A stretch of DNA of 64,000 bases from Lingula anatina (GCF_001039355.2 NW_019775383.1:260160-324159); one strand, 5' to 3'. Numbered from the stretch's first letter, positions 12,331-25,070 are shown. The notes: generated by a model not told the origin, from the letters alone. Translations and numbers: made by a program.

Positions 12331-13455
12331 TGACAGATATGCCGCTGTGTGCTACTCTAAACTTACGCTGACATGGGAATGGCTAGATCAGTGAATTTTG
12401 TTATTCAATGCGATTGCAGTGTATGTTGAGGTTATGTCTTCACCTCTGTTTGTTTGTTGGGGTGAGGTCGTTACTGGATCGAACAGATCTGTAAAGACCA
12501 GGCACACATTATGAGGTCGGACAACCTTGACCTTCACCTTTGTAATCGTGTTGTTTTGTCCCATATTTTTTCATGCCACGTGATGTGATCGCCCGGGAGG
12601 ACAGGTGAAACAGACAAGTACTTAGTAGAAGTTGGCACATAATCTGGTCAAACGTGTTGTTTTTTCAATGAATACACTGAAAAACGAAAATAAAATAATA
12701 TCAGGACCTGACTTCATAGTCAATGTAGGTCCGATTTGCGAGTAAGACACCAAGATAAATAAGCCACCACTCTTAGATGCAAACGTTTTGCAATGCCATG
12801 TATTTTTCTCGTCACGCTGACGCTTGGCTGTCACTATGGTTCTTACTGTATTCTCTTTGTTGTGCTGTGACCGCAGCTTTAGAAATAAGTAAGGAAGAGC
12901 TTACTATCATTGGGCCATTGATAGCTTTGACTCATAGTCATATATCGTGGAATAATTTTACATGGCAATCGTATATTGTTGACCGAGGGGTCATTCCAAA
13001 AATACCTGCCCAATGGCACGGCTCCATTTCATAAAGCCCGTTCAATGCTACATTAAAAGCGAGCAATTTATCGTGGAATTCTACCGATGTGGAGTGGGAT
13101 TTACAAATGGTGAATGGGATGTGTAGTGTAAGTGGAGCGAGTTCGAGTGTGATTTGACGGCTGTCACTATCGTAATTTGAATTTTTAATGCGCCTGTGGG
13201 TTCGCCTTTTTGGCAAGCTCTCCCTATTTTATTGATTCTATGGGAACCTTTGGGGATTTAACGGCATCTGTTTTGAATACTTTAACCAATATCATATTTT
13301 CTTTTTGCTTTAAGGTATACTAGTACGGCATTGCAATATCGTTTTATGTAGTAATAAAGTTTATGCACCCGTTTTACATCATTCAGTAATTTTGCGACAA
13401 TCGTTTTCTAACCAATCAAGGTGACAGCCGAGCGTGGTCACGTCCTGTGTTTGTT

Positions 13456-13579
13456 AGTGAACCAGGAAGTAATATTGCTTGGTTTCAACGAGGAAGTTAT
13501 CGCGTTGTTGTCAACAAACGTCCGTAGGATTGCATTAGTAAAAATGGCTGTTTGAAAACACAACCTTGCAAAAGCTCTG
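13456..13579 (+). promoter_or_regulatory. Promoter/untranslated first exon block of U3
   Basis: Contains AGGAAGT (13464-13470) and GTCAACA (13510-13516), 46 bp apart, and ends in a conserved donor CTG|GTAAGTA (donor at 13580). A matching acceptor (CCACAG, ending 14179) lies 25 bp before the U3 start codon, so the block plausibly includes a transcribed, untranslated first exon. No TATA box is obvious. The same layout occurs at U4, U6 and U7. Confidence 0.55.
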
Positions 13580-14204
13580 GTAAGTACTGTAATTTTATTT
13601 GCCAAGTTTAGAATGTTTATGTATATACTTCTATAGATAATTTACCTCATTTCACAATTGCGCTACTATGGTGTTCCACGTTTATATACGCATCCTGCAA
13701 CCACGGTTCATTTTACAACCGAATTTTGTACGTCACTGAAACGTGTTGAGAAACCAAAGAAATCTAAGAATTAAAGTAATTTGCGCTGTACATGTTCTCC
13801 TGTAATTAAGGCAGTCTTATGAAAAAACAGGTGGATGATTTATTTATGAGGTGGATGATAAGTTCACAACAACTTCATTCCCGATGCTTAACTATAATCT
13901 AGGACATCACCATTACTCTCGTTTAACGCCCTGGTCCAGCTGAAATCCGCTTTTAGCATTGAAGCGTTGAACAAAATATAAACATGTCCATCTCACGACT
14001 CCATGTGCTAAAGGCAATGTTGTATTTCGGGGTCCATCCTATTTTCCAGAATAAAAAGAAAGCGACAAAAAGTAAACCTATGGTACAAATGTTCTTTGAA
14101 TATTGTAAAGTGCGTCGTTGTTTGCAATATGCGTCAAACTTTGCATGATGTGTAAATACAACGCTTTATTTTTCCACAGCTCTTGAATTTCGAAGAAAGT
14201 AAAC

Positions 14205-17200
14205 ATGGCAGGCAGAAGAGGTATGCATCCAGGGATTTAAGAGTAATTTAATTAATTTGTATAGATAACAGTTGATTATATAAATCTGTTTTAATTTTAA
14301 GCTATAAAAATTAATATGTTAAGGGAGATGTACTTGCAGAAATGTTTGCCCAGTGTTACATTTAATATTTTACTTCTTTATTTGGGTGTGACCTAGATAT
14401 TCATGTGATCTGAGAAAACCACAAATATTTTAATCTAAAAATTTTAATGTAAAAAATTAAAAATTTTAATTTAAAATGTGTACACTGCTTACAAATTAAA
14501 CAATGAAGTTTTCGATTCCATGGAGAAATCATGTTAAAGCTACTTTTAGGTATCGAGTTATTTACTATTCCTCAAAACCAAGGTACCGCCTATCTAAACG
14601 CAACATATGGAACGTCATTAGATGTGGCTCTCACTCCAGAGGAAACAGCAAGTGTTTTCGAGAGTTTAAGAACGCTTCATCCAACCGACAATGCCGATGA
14701 TCCCAATATCAATATTACACAGCCACCAAAGATTAAATTCAATAAACGGTTACAAATAGCACTGGTGTTAGTGGGAATCATATATGCTGCACTGGTTGCT
14801 GTTGTTGTATGGTCGCTTGTGCATACCCAAGAGGAAAAAAGTGAGCAACTCACCCATAATTTTGAAAGTTTGGTTTCAGCAAACAATGGTTCAAATGGTA
14901 ATTAAACGAAGGAAGACACTTGGTATTATATTGTTACTCTGCTTGAATATGGTGAAAAGATAAAAAAAAAAAAATGCCAATCTACTCAAAGTGAAAATCC
15001 AACTTTAAAAAGATGATTAATAATCAGACAGTCGAAAATGTAGGCATGGCATAATCTAATGCGATGTGGCTTAATACATGTTTTTTTTTATTTCAGTGGC
15101 CAACCATTGCCTAAGCAATCCTTGCAAAAATGGTGCCACGTGCGAGAACTCTGTGGCCTCGTTCATGTGTTCATGCTCTTCCGGTTTCCAAGGCACATGG
15201 TGTGAAAATGGTAGGTACCATTCATACTGGTGAGCCTGAGTAATTTGAATGTCCCGGTACACCGGTTTTGCATTATTTTTTTATTACAAATCTATGTGAA
15301 ACTTCATTAATACAATTTTGCACTTTTAAGTTGATAGGGTGATGTTTTGAACACATCAAAAACTTTTTTCTTTACCTTTGTAAGGCAATATGGTTATCCA
15401 GAATGTAGTAATCATTACAAGTTTAGTATTATTAAAGGGATAATAACTCTTCGTATGAGATCTATATTTCACAATAAAAACATTGTGAACAACTCATAGA
15501 AATATAATATATTCTGTTTTACCACAAAAACGGCAGTTATAGCTATTATTCTGATATCTGAGCTTGTCTTTAGACCACGTGACCCTACATTGATGGCTAT
15601 ACTCTGTTAAAATCTCTTACATTTTAACAAAAAACCAAACTTTTTAGAAAAAAACCAGGGACTGACTTTGAATGTAAAAATGGTTTGATTAACTACTGGT
15701 AAGTATGGGAAAATTGTTGTTTACTCCAGGAAAATTAATTTTTTGGCCGAAACGAAGAGTTGTTATCCCTTTAATGGATTGAAAATGTATAAAAAACAGA
15801 AATTTTCTGTTAAAAGTATTTTTTTTGTTTTTGTTTTTTCTTTCTTTGTAGATATAAATGAATGCATAAACAACCCATGTTCCAGGGGCGCTACGTGTAG
15901 AAATAATAACGGCAGTTTTGACTGCGATTGCCCTCCTGGTTTTACTGGCACATTATGTCAACTTGGTATGCTACAATTGGACAGGAAAGCATGTGAAGGG
16001 AAAATTTTAATTTTGTTATCTCTCGTATTAAATTCTTTAAATAACAAAGTCAGTAGACGGTTATCCATGTTATTTATAGGATGTTTTGTTTTTACGACCA
16101 TATAATATTGCCCGTTTACCAGTTCACATTAGTCTTTACTATTAAATTTATAGAAATCAGTGAATGTTCCAGTCGTCCTTGTCAGAATGGTGGGACGTGT
16201 GTTGACATGGTGAATTCCTATCGATGTTGAATTCCTATCGGGACTAACTGCCAAGGTAAGAGTCAAACGTTCTTCCTGTGCCTTTATTTCAAATATCATA
16301 ATGAACAAACCTTCTGATAATTATTTTTCCAAGCTATTAAGAACATTAATTGATCATGTGGAGAAAGTGCTTTTTTTATGAACAAAACCGAAATCAGAGG
16401 ACTGTTTGGTTATTAAAAATTCTTCAATAATTATAAGTATAAAACACGGTTTAATGAAAACTAATTTATTAAAGCTGGTTATTACCTCTAATTGATATTT
16501 TGTAGAAATTATAGTATTAAACACGCAAAATTGCAAACGTACCTAGTTCTAGAAAGAGGGTCAGGCGTTTCGTTCCTGCGCTATGTTTTGTATTGCAGAG
16601 AAAGATTCCTGTCGCAGCCGTCCTTGCCAAAATGGCAAAACGTGCAAGAGTCATGCTATCACGTATTCTTGCAGCTGTCCCCGTGGATATACCGGACGTA
16701 ATTGTGAAACAAGTAAGTGTTATTCCAAAAACTATATCATGAGCACTTTGATTACTACAATGGATATTATAAATATCACAATTCTGAACTTTGGGTAGAA
16801 ACAAGCAACAATAATTTCATACCTTCACATGCGCAACTTCATATCTGTTTAATGACAAGGAAAAATACAATGAAGGTGGTTTAACAGTGGAATGCATTTT
16901 TATAATTTTCATATTCCAATAATTTTAAAATCGACGAAGTCACTGGTTTACATTCACATCACAAATGGTAGCCAATTTCCATACATTCCAAACATAACAT
17001 ACACAAATTATGACTATTTATGATTCCTATGATAAAGGTCATAACATTTCCATGACGGAAAATGATCATGTATATATATTTACAAACTTACAATAGTTCT
17101 ATATTTTGATCTTATAGAAATAAGAGTATGCTCCAGTCATCCTTGTCAGAATGGTGGGACGTGTGTTGACGTGGTGAATTCGTATCGATGTTTGTGTCCT

Positions 17201-20200
17201 ACTGTGTACTACGGGACAAACTGCCAAGGTAAGGTTTTGACGTTCTTTCTATGCCTTTATTTCAAGTATCATTAACAAACCTTCTTATTATCATTTTTCG
17301 TTATTTATAAATTCGTCAATAATTATAAATATAAAACACAGTTTAATGAAAACCATTTCTAAAGGCTTGTTATTACCTCAAATTATTTTGTAGAAATTTT
17401 TGCAAAATTGTATAAGTTGCCTAGTTCTAGAACGAGGCTCAGGCGTTCCGTTCCTGGGCTACGTTTTGTATTACAGAGAAGGATCCCTAGGTCACAGCCG
17501 TCCTTGCCAAAATGCCGCCGCGTGCAGGAGTCATGCTATCAGCTATTCTTGCAGCTGTCCCCATGGATATACCGGACGTAATTGTGAAACATGTAAGACT
17601 TACATCAATAACTACCTCATAAACACTTTAGTTTTTACTCTTTAATATATAGTATAAAACCAAAGAGCAGTTCTGAATTTTCGGTAGAAAAAAAGCAAAA
17701 TACCATTTATTCAAAACGACCGACACCTTCATATCTGTTTGATGATGAGGTAAAAGTAAGCTGAAAGTGGTTAAACAGTGCGATGCATTTTTTTTTATAA
17801 TATATATATATATAAAAAAAAAATCAATGAAGGCATTGGTTTACCTTTACATCGGAAATGGCAGTTAAATTCCATATATTCCAAACATAACATACAAAAA
17901 ATGTGACTACCCCCCTCCCTGTATTTATGATCTCTATGATACAGGCCATAGCATTTCTGTAATGAAATCTAATCATGTTTATATATGTCTAAAGTGACCA
18001 ACTACTGCCTGAGTTAGCCATGCAAAAATGGCGCCACGTGTGTGAACCTGGTGGGTTCGTTTCGGTGTTCTTGTACTTCTGGTTTCCAAGGCGCAAGGTG
18101 TGAAGCCGGTAAGTGCTATTCAAATCGTTTTTCCTCATGACATACAAAGATAGATTGATGAGCTCATTTGGAGGAAAACTGTTTCGGTCGACGTACGGGG
18201 GTTTTCCTATTGCACCCTAGACAGGAACCACGGCATCTACTCTTGTTGTCTTTCTTTCAGACCTTTACCTTATCAATTACATTTAAGAAAAGGTACATAC
18301 TTTCAAGTAACATACAATCATGTATGAGTTAAAAACGGACTAATAAAAGGCAAAGACAATTAATTGAAATGAACTGCAAAATAAAGTGGAAGGTGCAAAT
18401 TTATTTTGTTTTTATACAGATCAAAACGAATGCTTGAACAACCCATGCACCAGTGGCTCCACCTGTCGAAACAGCTATGGCGGTTTTCACTGTGATTGCC
18501 CCTATGGTTTTCCAGACGCAAATTGCCAACTAGGTAGGACATCCTCTAAATAATTATATATGCAAATAAAAAAAGTTGGGTCATTTATTAATCTTTTATG
18601 CGTGGAGACTAAATGTTATGTAACATTTGGACAGTGATGTCATTCCACATACGGTGCAAAATAGAATGAAATTATTTTTGTTTGCAGGGTTATTCATCCA
18701 TTACCGATGATATTACACACATACTTAAGAAAGTGTGCTCTAAAAAATTGAGCTGGTCACTGGTGGAGGGGGTTTGGATGTGGTTCACATATATACATCA
18801 TACTGTTGCTCTGGCTGTACATGTACGTGGAGTAGCATTATCGTGCTAAAACATAAATAGGTGTCCATGGTCCCAAAAAATATTCCCGATATCATTCCTT
18901 AAGTTCCTTTCCAGTAATAAGATGTATGTGTCTGTGTTAAGGTTCCCTTTGACTACTTCCAGCTGGCCTACACCATAGTAGTCAATATATCCCATGGAGT
19001 GTGTAATGTGCACAAGATGCAGACAAATAGGAAGATACTTGTTACCAGCTGTACTCCTAACCCTTGCGCCTCCGTAAATCCTGACAACAGTATTATTGCC
19101 CAGTAATGTGCTGGTGTCCATGCCAGATTCCCGGTATACCATCTTTCACGCCGAAGACGGTTCGTTCCGGGCAGTAGTCATTGATTTCCTGACAGAAACC
19201 GTGCTCAAATAACGGTGATTGTGCACACGTCTTATGACGGTAAACATAGAAACATGGTTGTCCTGATCTTGTTAAATTTGTAGTCAAGTTATTAAATATC
19301 ATGAAATGCTCTCTAAGTGAAAGGCGTATAAACATTCTCTCTTCTCTGGGTGTGGTTTACTTTGATCGACCTTACCCAGGCAATTAAAATTTTGTCAATG
19401 TGTCTGTTTGGTTATGATGTTGTCTAACCCTATCTGTGGTTCTCATGGAGCAACCCAATATCCTGGCAATTCGGCGGATCAAAATTTCCTCCTCTGTCAA
19501 CTGCTTGGTAAAAAGATGTATCCCTCTAGGAAACGTATATCAAAATAATTGTTGATGGAATATTTCAATGGTTGCGCAAGGTACTAAGTAAGTCAATGTT
19601 CTGCTACTCATCAATTTACAGGACGATCAGCTGTCTAGCTGTTATGTTATGGAAAAATTAAACTATGGGTATTCTTGTAGCAATGTAAATAATTGAGGCA
19701 GGGTTGACATTTTACTGCTTGGGGAGGATATCTTGCAATGCCGGAAATTAGTGAATGTTCTAGCCATGATATAGAGTATATGTTCTGGCAAGTTATCATA
19801 TTTATAAAATGAATTATATATGTACATCTATCTGTAAGACAGGGGCTACCTTAATTTTTTTTTATTAAGACGATTTCTCGGTAAAACTGGATCGCTATTT
19901 AAAGAAGTATAACTCGCTGAACTCATATGCACTACCGTTGTTGACAACGCTAGTGAATTTAACCATAGTTTGAATTCTTGCAGTTTTTGTTACAGAAGGA
20001 TATCAATGTCGCAGCCGTCCCTGCCAAAATGGTGCCACTTGCTTGAGTTATGCTAACACCTTTTCCTGTAGCTGTCGTTCTGGATACACCGGCAGATACT
20101 GTGAATCAGGTTAAGGCAGTGTGATGAAATAATTTATTGATACATGTTTTTTCGTCAGACTGCAGATAAAAAGAAATTTAGTGCTGATGTAAATAGACTT

Positions 20201-20671
20201 CAATTATAAGTGACTTATAAATATTAACATGCTGTACAACATTTATATTTAAAAACTATACTTCAATCATGTTTTGATATAATGGATCCTATCTGAAATA
20301 TTTGTTCTCTAAACAGGTTTTGTTTGAAAATTCCAGCTTTTTATCAACGTCATCTGTACCGTATTGTTGGAATAAATATCAATGAAACATACGGTGGCAG
20401 AGTTGAAGTGAATCATGATGGAGTTTGGGGAACAGTTTGTGATGACTACTGGGATAATACTGATGCCAAAGTTTTCTGCAAGTCTGTAAATCTTCCCTAT
20501 TCCAACGCAGTTGCCGCACTAAGCGCCTATTTCGGACAAGGTAGTGGACGCATATGGTTGGACGATGTCAGTTGCTCAGGATTAGAACCCGATATTGGAT
20601 CTTGTAGACATAGCGGTTGGGGAAATCAGAACTGTGATCACAGTGAAGACGCCGGCGTTCTTTGCCTTTGA
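14205..20671 (+). CDS. U3: large EGF-SRCR receptor gene with several damaged EGF exons
   Basis: Readable exons: 14205-14220, 14550-14897 (tail plus membrane span), 15097-15210 (alpha), 15852-15965 (beta), 16599-16712 (delta), 17118-17228 (gamma), 17479-17592 (delta, damaged), 18420-18533 (beta), 19996-20109 (delta) and 20337-20671 (SRCR, TGA stop). Exons 16154-16255 and 17995-18108 have in-frame stops, and a further gamma exon near 19.74 kb is reduced to a scrap. Because every EGF exon is phase 1-1, skipping the two stop-bearing exons gives 1494 nt (497 residues). The tail has YLNA (Tyr20), but the usual VYESL is VFESL (Phe42). It may be a functional gene that splices around damage or a decaying one; transcripts would decide. 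Confidence 0.65.
15432..15774. mobile_element. TTAA-bounded MITE in a U3 intron
   Basis: Inverted ends TTAAAGGGATAATAACTCTTCG (left) and CGAAGAGTTGTTATCCCTTTAA (right) enclose about 300 bp without an ORF. The right half matches, in reverse complement, the fragment at 5892-6110. TTAA at both outer edges suggests a piggyBac-type target duplication. Confidence 0.75.
16154..16255 (+). pseudogene. U3 gamma-type EGF exon with in-frame stop
   Basis: Normal AG start and GT end, but 102 nt instead of 111. The segment TGAATTCCTATCG occurs twice (16211-16223 and 16228-16240), replacing the sequence coding for the central cysteines and creating TGA at 16228-16230. Both splice sites and multiple-of-three length remain, so skipping would leave the frame intact. 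Confidence 0.85.
17479..17592 (+). pseudogene. U3 delta-type EGF exon, two-base insertion, first cysteine lost
   Basis: With the usual acceptor (exon start 17477) the exon is 116 nt and hits TAG after four residues. A second AG two bases downstream (CAGAG|AAGG) gives a 114-nt exon that reads through, but with GSLGHSRPC where siblings have a cysteine before RSRPC, so one EGF disulfide partner is missing. The exon may still be spliced using the shifted acceptor. Confidence 0.7.
17995..18108 (+). pseudogene. U3 second alpha-type EGF exon with nonsense codon
   Basis: Splice sites and the 114-nt length are intact, but the codon between the first and second cysteines is TAG (18015-18017), where the U4 copy has CAA. 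Otherwise the reading shows a normal EGF with CKNGATC. Looks like a simple point mutation. Confidence 0.85.
18720..19520 (-). mobile_element. Tc1/mariner transposase relic in a U3 intron
   Basis: Minus-strand pieces in order: an HTH-like part ([17 protein letters not shown], and [14 protein letters not shown]), a central part ([20 protein letters not shown]) and the second catalytic region (LFMF then HDNATPRT after a stop), continuing into [10 protein letters not shown]. These follow the Tc1 order (GRPRxTT...RIS...VDGxLNxxRY...FQQDNAxxH...SPDLNPIEHxW). Frame changes and stops show it is dead. It lies where a gamma exon is truncated. Confidence 0.75.
19743..19766 (+). pseudogene. Scrap of a gamma EGF exon in U3
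   Basis: GAAATTAGTGAATGTTCTAGCC is the start of a gamma exon. It is followed at once by ATATAGAGTATATGTTCTGG, which in U1 is intron sequence downstream of the gamma exon (about 1277-1295). A deletion therefore removed most of the exon and its donor. Confidence 0.75.
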
Positions 20672-23600
20672 TGATGCATCTTAGAATTGTCTATATTGAA
20701 AAACGTCGCCTCCATTCTTGTCAATGGCTTACTGAACCTTATACAGGTGGTGAGAAAAGTAACATATCCGAACTCTATTGCTTTCACAATTGTTGATGTT
20801 TTATTTAATTTTGTAATTTGCTTATATTTGGTCATGCCAAGAAAATACCTGCACCGCAAATTTACAGACCAGTGTTTCACCTTACATATTCAATGTTATA
20901 TCAGTCTTGATAGGTTGTAGGACAGACACGTGACCTTATAATGGCCACCATATCCTTTTGGACATTGACTCTTGAAGGTACAGTAGGCTATGCTGGTAAA
21001 GTAGCCTATATTGGTCCAGCCATGAAAGACACTTTGGAAAAGAGAAAAAATGTTCTGATTCATCCAGTAGCGACATTTCACATAAGAGGAGACAAAGATA
21101 AGTGTTGTAAATACAAAGCAATAGCAGAACAGACGTTATGATGGGTGTCATTTATCTGCTAGAAGGAAATTAGTCTCAGTGATCCAATGAACTGGTCAAG
21201 TGGAGAGTTAAGAAATCACAGATCTTCGTGGTTCAGTGATGGGTTCTCAAATATCTCCCCGATGGTTTCGGTGTCCCCTCTGACAAATTACGTGACCAGC
21301 ACATTGTTTTATTTAATTCGTCTCACCGCGGCTCCTCCAAATCCGTTTTAGTAAACCTGTCATTGTCTGGAATGAGAAATAATATTCAATCACATATTAT
21401 TGACTGATAATTAGTTTTAAAGACAAAAATTCGCATTAAATGTTTTAATGGTCAATGTTTTCAACGTATTATTATGTAAGTGGTTTTTAGTTAAGATTAG
21501 AGCATGAAGGCATCATTTTAGTATAGCATAGGGTTATCTCTTAAGCAGTGAACATAACTGTCAATTGCATTGAAATATTTGAAGTGAAATGCTATTTATT
21601 CAATTATAACGGATATTATTTACTTCATTTCTCCTTGGAAAATTGCTTGAATGAATATGTAAAATGTGGATAGCGCGGTAGCGTTCATTAAAATGTATTT
21701 TCAGTTACCATATTCCAAGATATAGTTTAGAATGTACCTATACCGGTATGTATTTGGGTAAGGGGAAACTGTTGAAAATTTCGGAAAATACTATTTACCT
21801 ACATCTACATATAATCTAGTATGTTGAGTGTTATGTCGATTTCAATAAATTAGTTTAAAATACTAAACCGATATTGATGTTGTTTTTATTATGTTGGAAT
21901 GAGGTAACGCATTCAACATTAGTTTTCTCTTGATTTATATATAGACCCAACAACCAATGAAATTGAAAAGCGACCCTGAATTAGTAGCATGTCGTAACAA
22001 CAGTGGGAACGTGCAATGGCAATAAGAGGATAGTTAAGGTACAAGGTATTTTTATGTCATTCTGGTATTGCTTGTTAAAAATATCAATGAACACCACCAC
22101 TCATCACCCTTTCTTTGATATTATTCACTAGTTGTGTTATTCTGGTATCATCTTGGGCACAGTATCATTAACACTGTTTAGCTCTATCATCTGGATAAAA
22201 CTATCAATTAGATCAAATTGTCATCCTTTTGGCAAAATAATTTTACTTAAATGTTTCGAAAATAATATTTACTAAACACAACATACTTGTTTTTGTCTTT
22301 GATATATTGCTTTCCAGTGGTTAAAAAAGGCTGCCTCCCTCAGGATATTTGTCCAGAGGTAACACTTTTAAGGATAATGTTGTCCATAGGATAACGCTCT
22401 CAAGTGGTGATGAAATTGGGTCCCTGATCAATGTGTGCTACCCTAAATTTTGCGTTAGTACGTTTAACACGGAGATCAACGAATTTTGTTATTCAGTGCG
22501 ATAAGAGTGTATGTTGAGGTTATGCTTTCACCTCCGTTTGTCTGTGTGTTGGGGTGAGATCGTTGGGTGAGATCGTTACTTGATCGAACGGATCCGCAAA
22601 GACCAGGCACACACTGCGAAGTCGGACAACCTTTACCTTGTTCTTTGTAATCGTGTTGTTATTTTGCGTATTTTTCATACCACGTGATGTGATCGGCCGC
22701 GAGGACAGGTGAAACAGACATGCACTTAGTAGAAGTTGGCACATAGTCAGGTCAAACGTGTTGTTTTTTTTCCACGAATACACTGGTAAGTGGATTGAGT
22801 AGCTTAAGTTTGTTGGAGATTGTTTTAACATTAAAATAGTTAAATGTATAAATAGGCCTACTTGGTACAGAAAATACCATCGTTATGCATGGGTCGCTTT
22901 ATACCCTAAAGTGAAACACGAATCTGCCGACACAGGTGTAGATTTATTGAGTGGGTTGAATGTCTATGATCTAGTCTTGTCCGTATTTAACTTACTGGAA
23001 CCAGGGAATATCTGTATTCCTTGTCATGTCGTTTTACACGCGTCGTTGTCAATAAAGATCACCTGCTGTGGTACGAATCTCTGTATCGAATAATACCGTG
23101 TAATATCCACGCCAACCGTATCCTTTGATCGAGATCTCTTTTAAATTAAGGGCAAGGTCTAAGAGCATTTTTATTATTGCAACTTTGCAAAGAAATTGTT
23201 TTGTCAAAGAACGACCTCGAGCTCGGGATAAAAGCTTTGTGTTATCAAGAGGCGAATGTATTACACAAATAGTCCTGTCAAATAAATGCTATTTTGCTAC
23301 ATACAGTACACAATACAACTTCAGCTCTATTGAGCATTTGAACCGGTTATCATGTACATGTGCAAGTGAGATGGCCTATTGCCTCCCACAAACACCTTCC
23401 CCACATGCCCTGTTCCTCCCTCTCCTCAAATGTCAGATTTCACTTATGTACTCGTTACTCGTCTTTTCTTTGAATATTTTTATTTATCACTATTATTATT
23501 ATTATTTTTAAAATCTAATTTCATGACTTGATATTTCTAAGGTGAGCGTATACTGCTTCGGCAACTTGCCACCTTTATTTATACTGAAACTAATATTTAA

Positions 23601-24089
23601 CCTTTAATGTGAATAAAAATGTTTAAAAAGGTAAATATATATTTAATCAGTAAGGGGAAAATACAGCAGTCAATACACACACCGTTAAAAGCGTACCCTG
23701 TATGTTTTTATCATACTTGGTCACTTTAAGGTCCTTCAATAAAGTATGGGGTCTATTACAATAACTTTTAATCTGTAATTAATTTCAGACTAAAATATTT
23801 ATCTAACACCAGCGAATGTTTGAGTTCATTCGTATTAACTTGCATCTAAAGTGCCTTTACCACACGTACTGGGTATGGTATCTCAGCGGATAATACTGGC
23901 CATATAAACTTTATTCATAACAGACACATGCTCTTTTACACTTGCCAAATATTTGCCTTTCCCCTTTCCATGTTGGGTGAAGTGAAAACATGATACGTAT
24001 TTTAAAATTTTTTTTCGTAAATGTGTCACCTCCTTCAGATGAATAAACCTTATACAGAGGAGTAACAAAAGCATCGCGTCATATTGATT

Positions 24090-24900
24090 TAAGATGAGTG
24101 ACCGTTGATTCTTATATATTTTGTCGAAATTCGGTCATGCAAAGAGGGAATTTTTTTCTGTTTTACACACCGGTTCTTTGTCCTAACATAAATCATGTTA
24201 TATTTCATAATTGATATCTTCATAAATCTTATTTCTCCAGTAGGGTTCAGTGGCGGGTTCTCTCCTCTCTAGATGACTCCTTTAACTTCCCTTCCAAGCT
24301 ATCCAAGCTCCAGCTGGTGCCTAGTAGTCTCGTAAATCATGTGACCAGTCCATCGTTTTTAGCTCTTTCCTTCTTTAGTGCGTGTCACTCGGGCTCTTCG
24401 AACTCCATTTTAGTTAGCATGTTATTGCCGGAATGAGATATAAAAAGTTAACCCAAAGCTGAGCATTAGTTTTAAAGACAGTTTTAAATTCGCGTTTACA
24501 AGTTTTAATGTTTAATGCTGTGAATTTCGTATAATAATTCTAGTAGTTCTGATTTTAATATTAAGCAATCTGGTATAGTTTCTTAAACTATGATATAGTA
24601 TTGTATTTTAAGTTTTAAGTGAATTTTAATGTATAATGGGGTGTCATTTATAAAATATACCGTTATGTACTATTATTATCCACATTCGTTTCTCCTTTTT
24701 AAATTCTCTTATGAAGCAAAAAAAGGGAATTGTTACTATTATCCTAATAAATTCATGTTTTAAATTTTTCGCGATATGAGATATAGAACACCTGGGTGAT
24801 GATGTGAGATACCCTGTATATCACACATGGGTGACTAAGTGGAAAATGCTGAAAATTAAGATAATAACGATTTTTAGTGTAAGTTGCGAAGTCGGACCAT
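24090..24900 (+). repeat. Unattached 3'-flank block of a receptor unit
   Basis: Resembles the sequence downstream of U5 (42.95-43.9 kb): GGTCATGCAA, GGTTCAGTGGCGGGTTCTCTC, CAAGCTCCAGC.G.TGCCTAGT, TCACTCGGGCTC.TC.AA, GTTATTGC, and CGGACCATCCCACACAGAA. No SRCR exon precedes it, so it appears to be the downstream flank of a lost or moved unit. Confidence 0.55.
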
Positions 24901-25040
24901 CCCACACAGAAGTGAACGATTGAGTCCCGTCACACGTCGTCATTAGCTGGCTTTAGTTGTACCCCGAGACGCCTCAGCACCTGAATCGAATTTTATGAGC
25001 ACACAAGTAAAGCTATGAAGTTATTCAGTACATATATTAT

Positions 25041-25070
25041 TTGTGTGTGTGTGTGTGGGGGGGGGGGGGG
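25041..25070. repeat. GT microsatellite followed by poly-G
   Basis: TGTGTGTG... running into about fourteen G residues, just upstream of the U4 promoter block. Simple sequence. Confidence 0.9.

Larger units (their letters stand above)
10420..14204. other. U2-U3 intergenic region
   Basis: No supported gene. Up to about 11.5 kb it is the U2 3' flank, closely similar to the U3 3' flank at 20.7-21.9 kb (shared words around the CAGATCTTCGTGGTTCAGTGATG stretch). A candidate polyadenylation signal AATAAA is near 10601. Degraded transposase and LINE fragments lie at 11.84-12.33 kb, and 12.4-13.58 kb carries the U3 promoter-like region. Confidence 0.6.

Noticed and set aside
23125-23511. 128-codon plus-strand open frame
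   Set aside because: Ends in a run of Tyr codons from an ATT repeat, no recognisable domain, no paralogous copy in other spacers.
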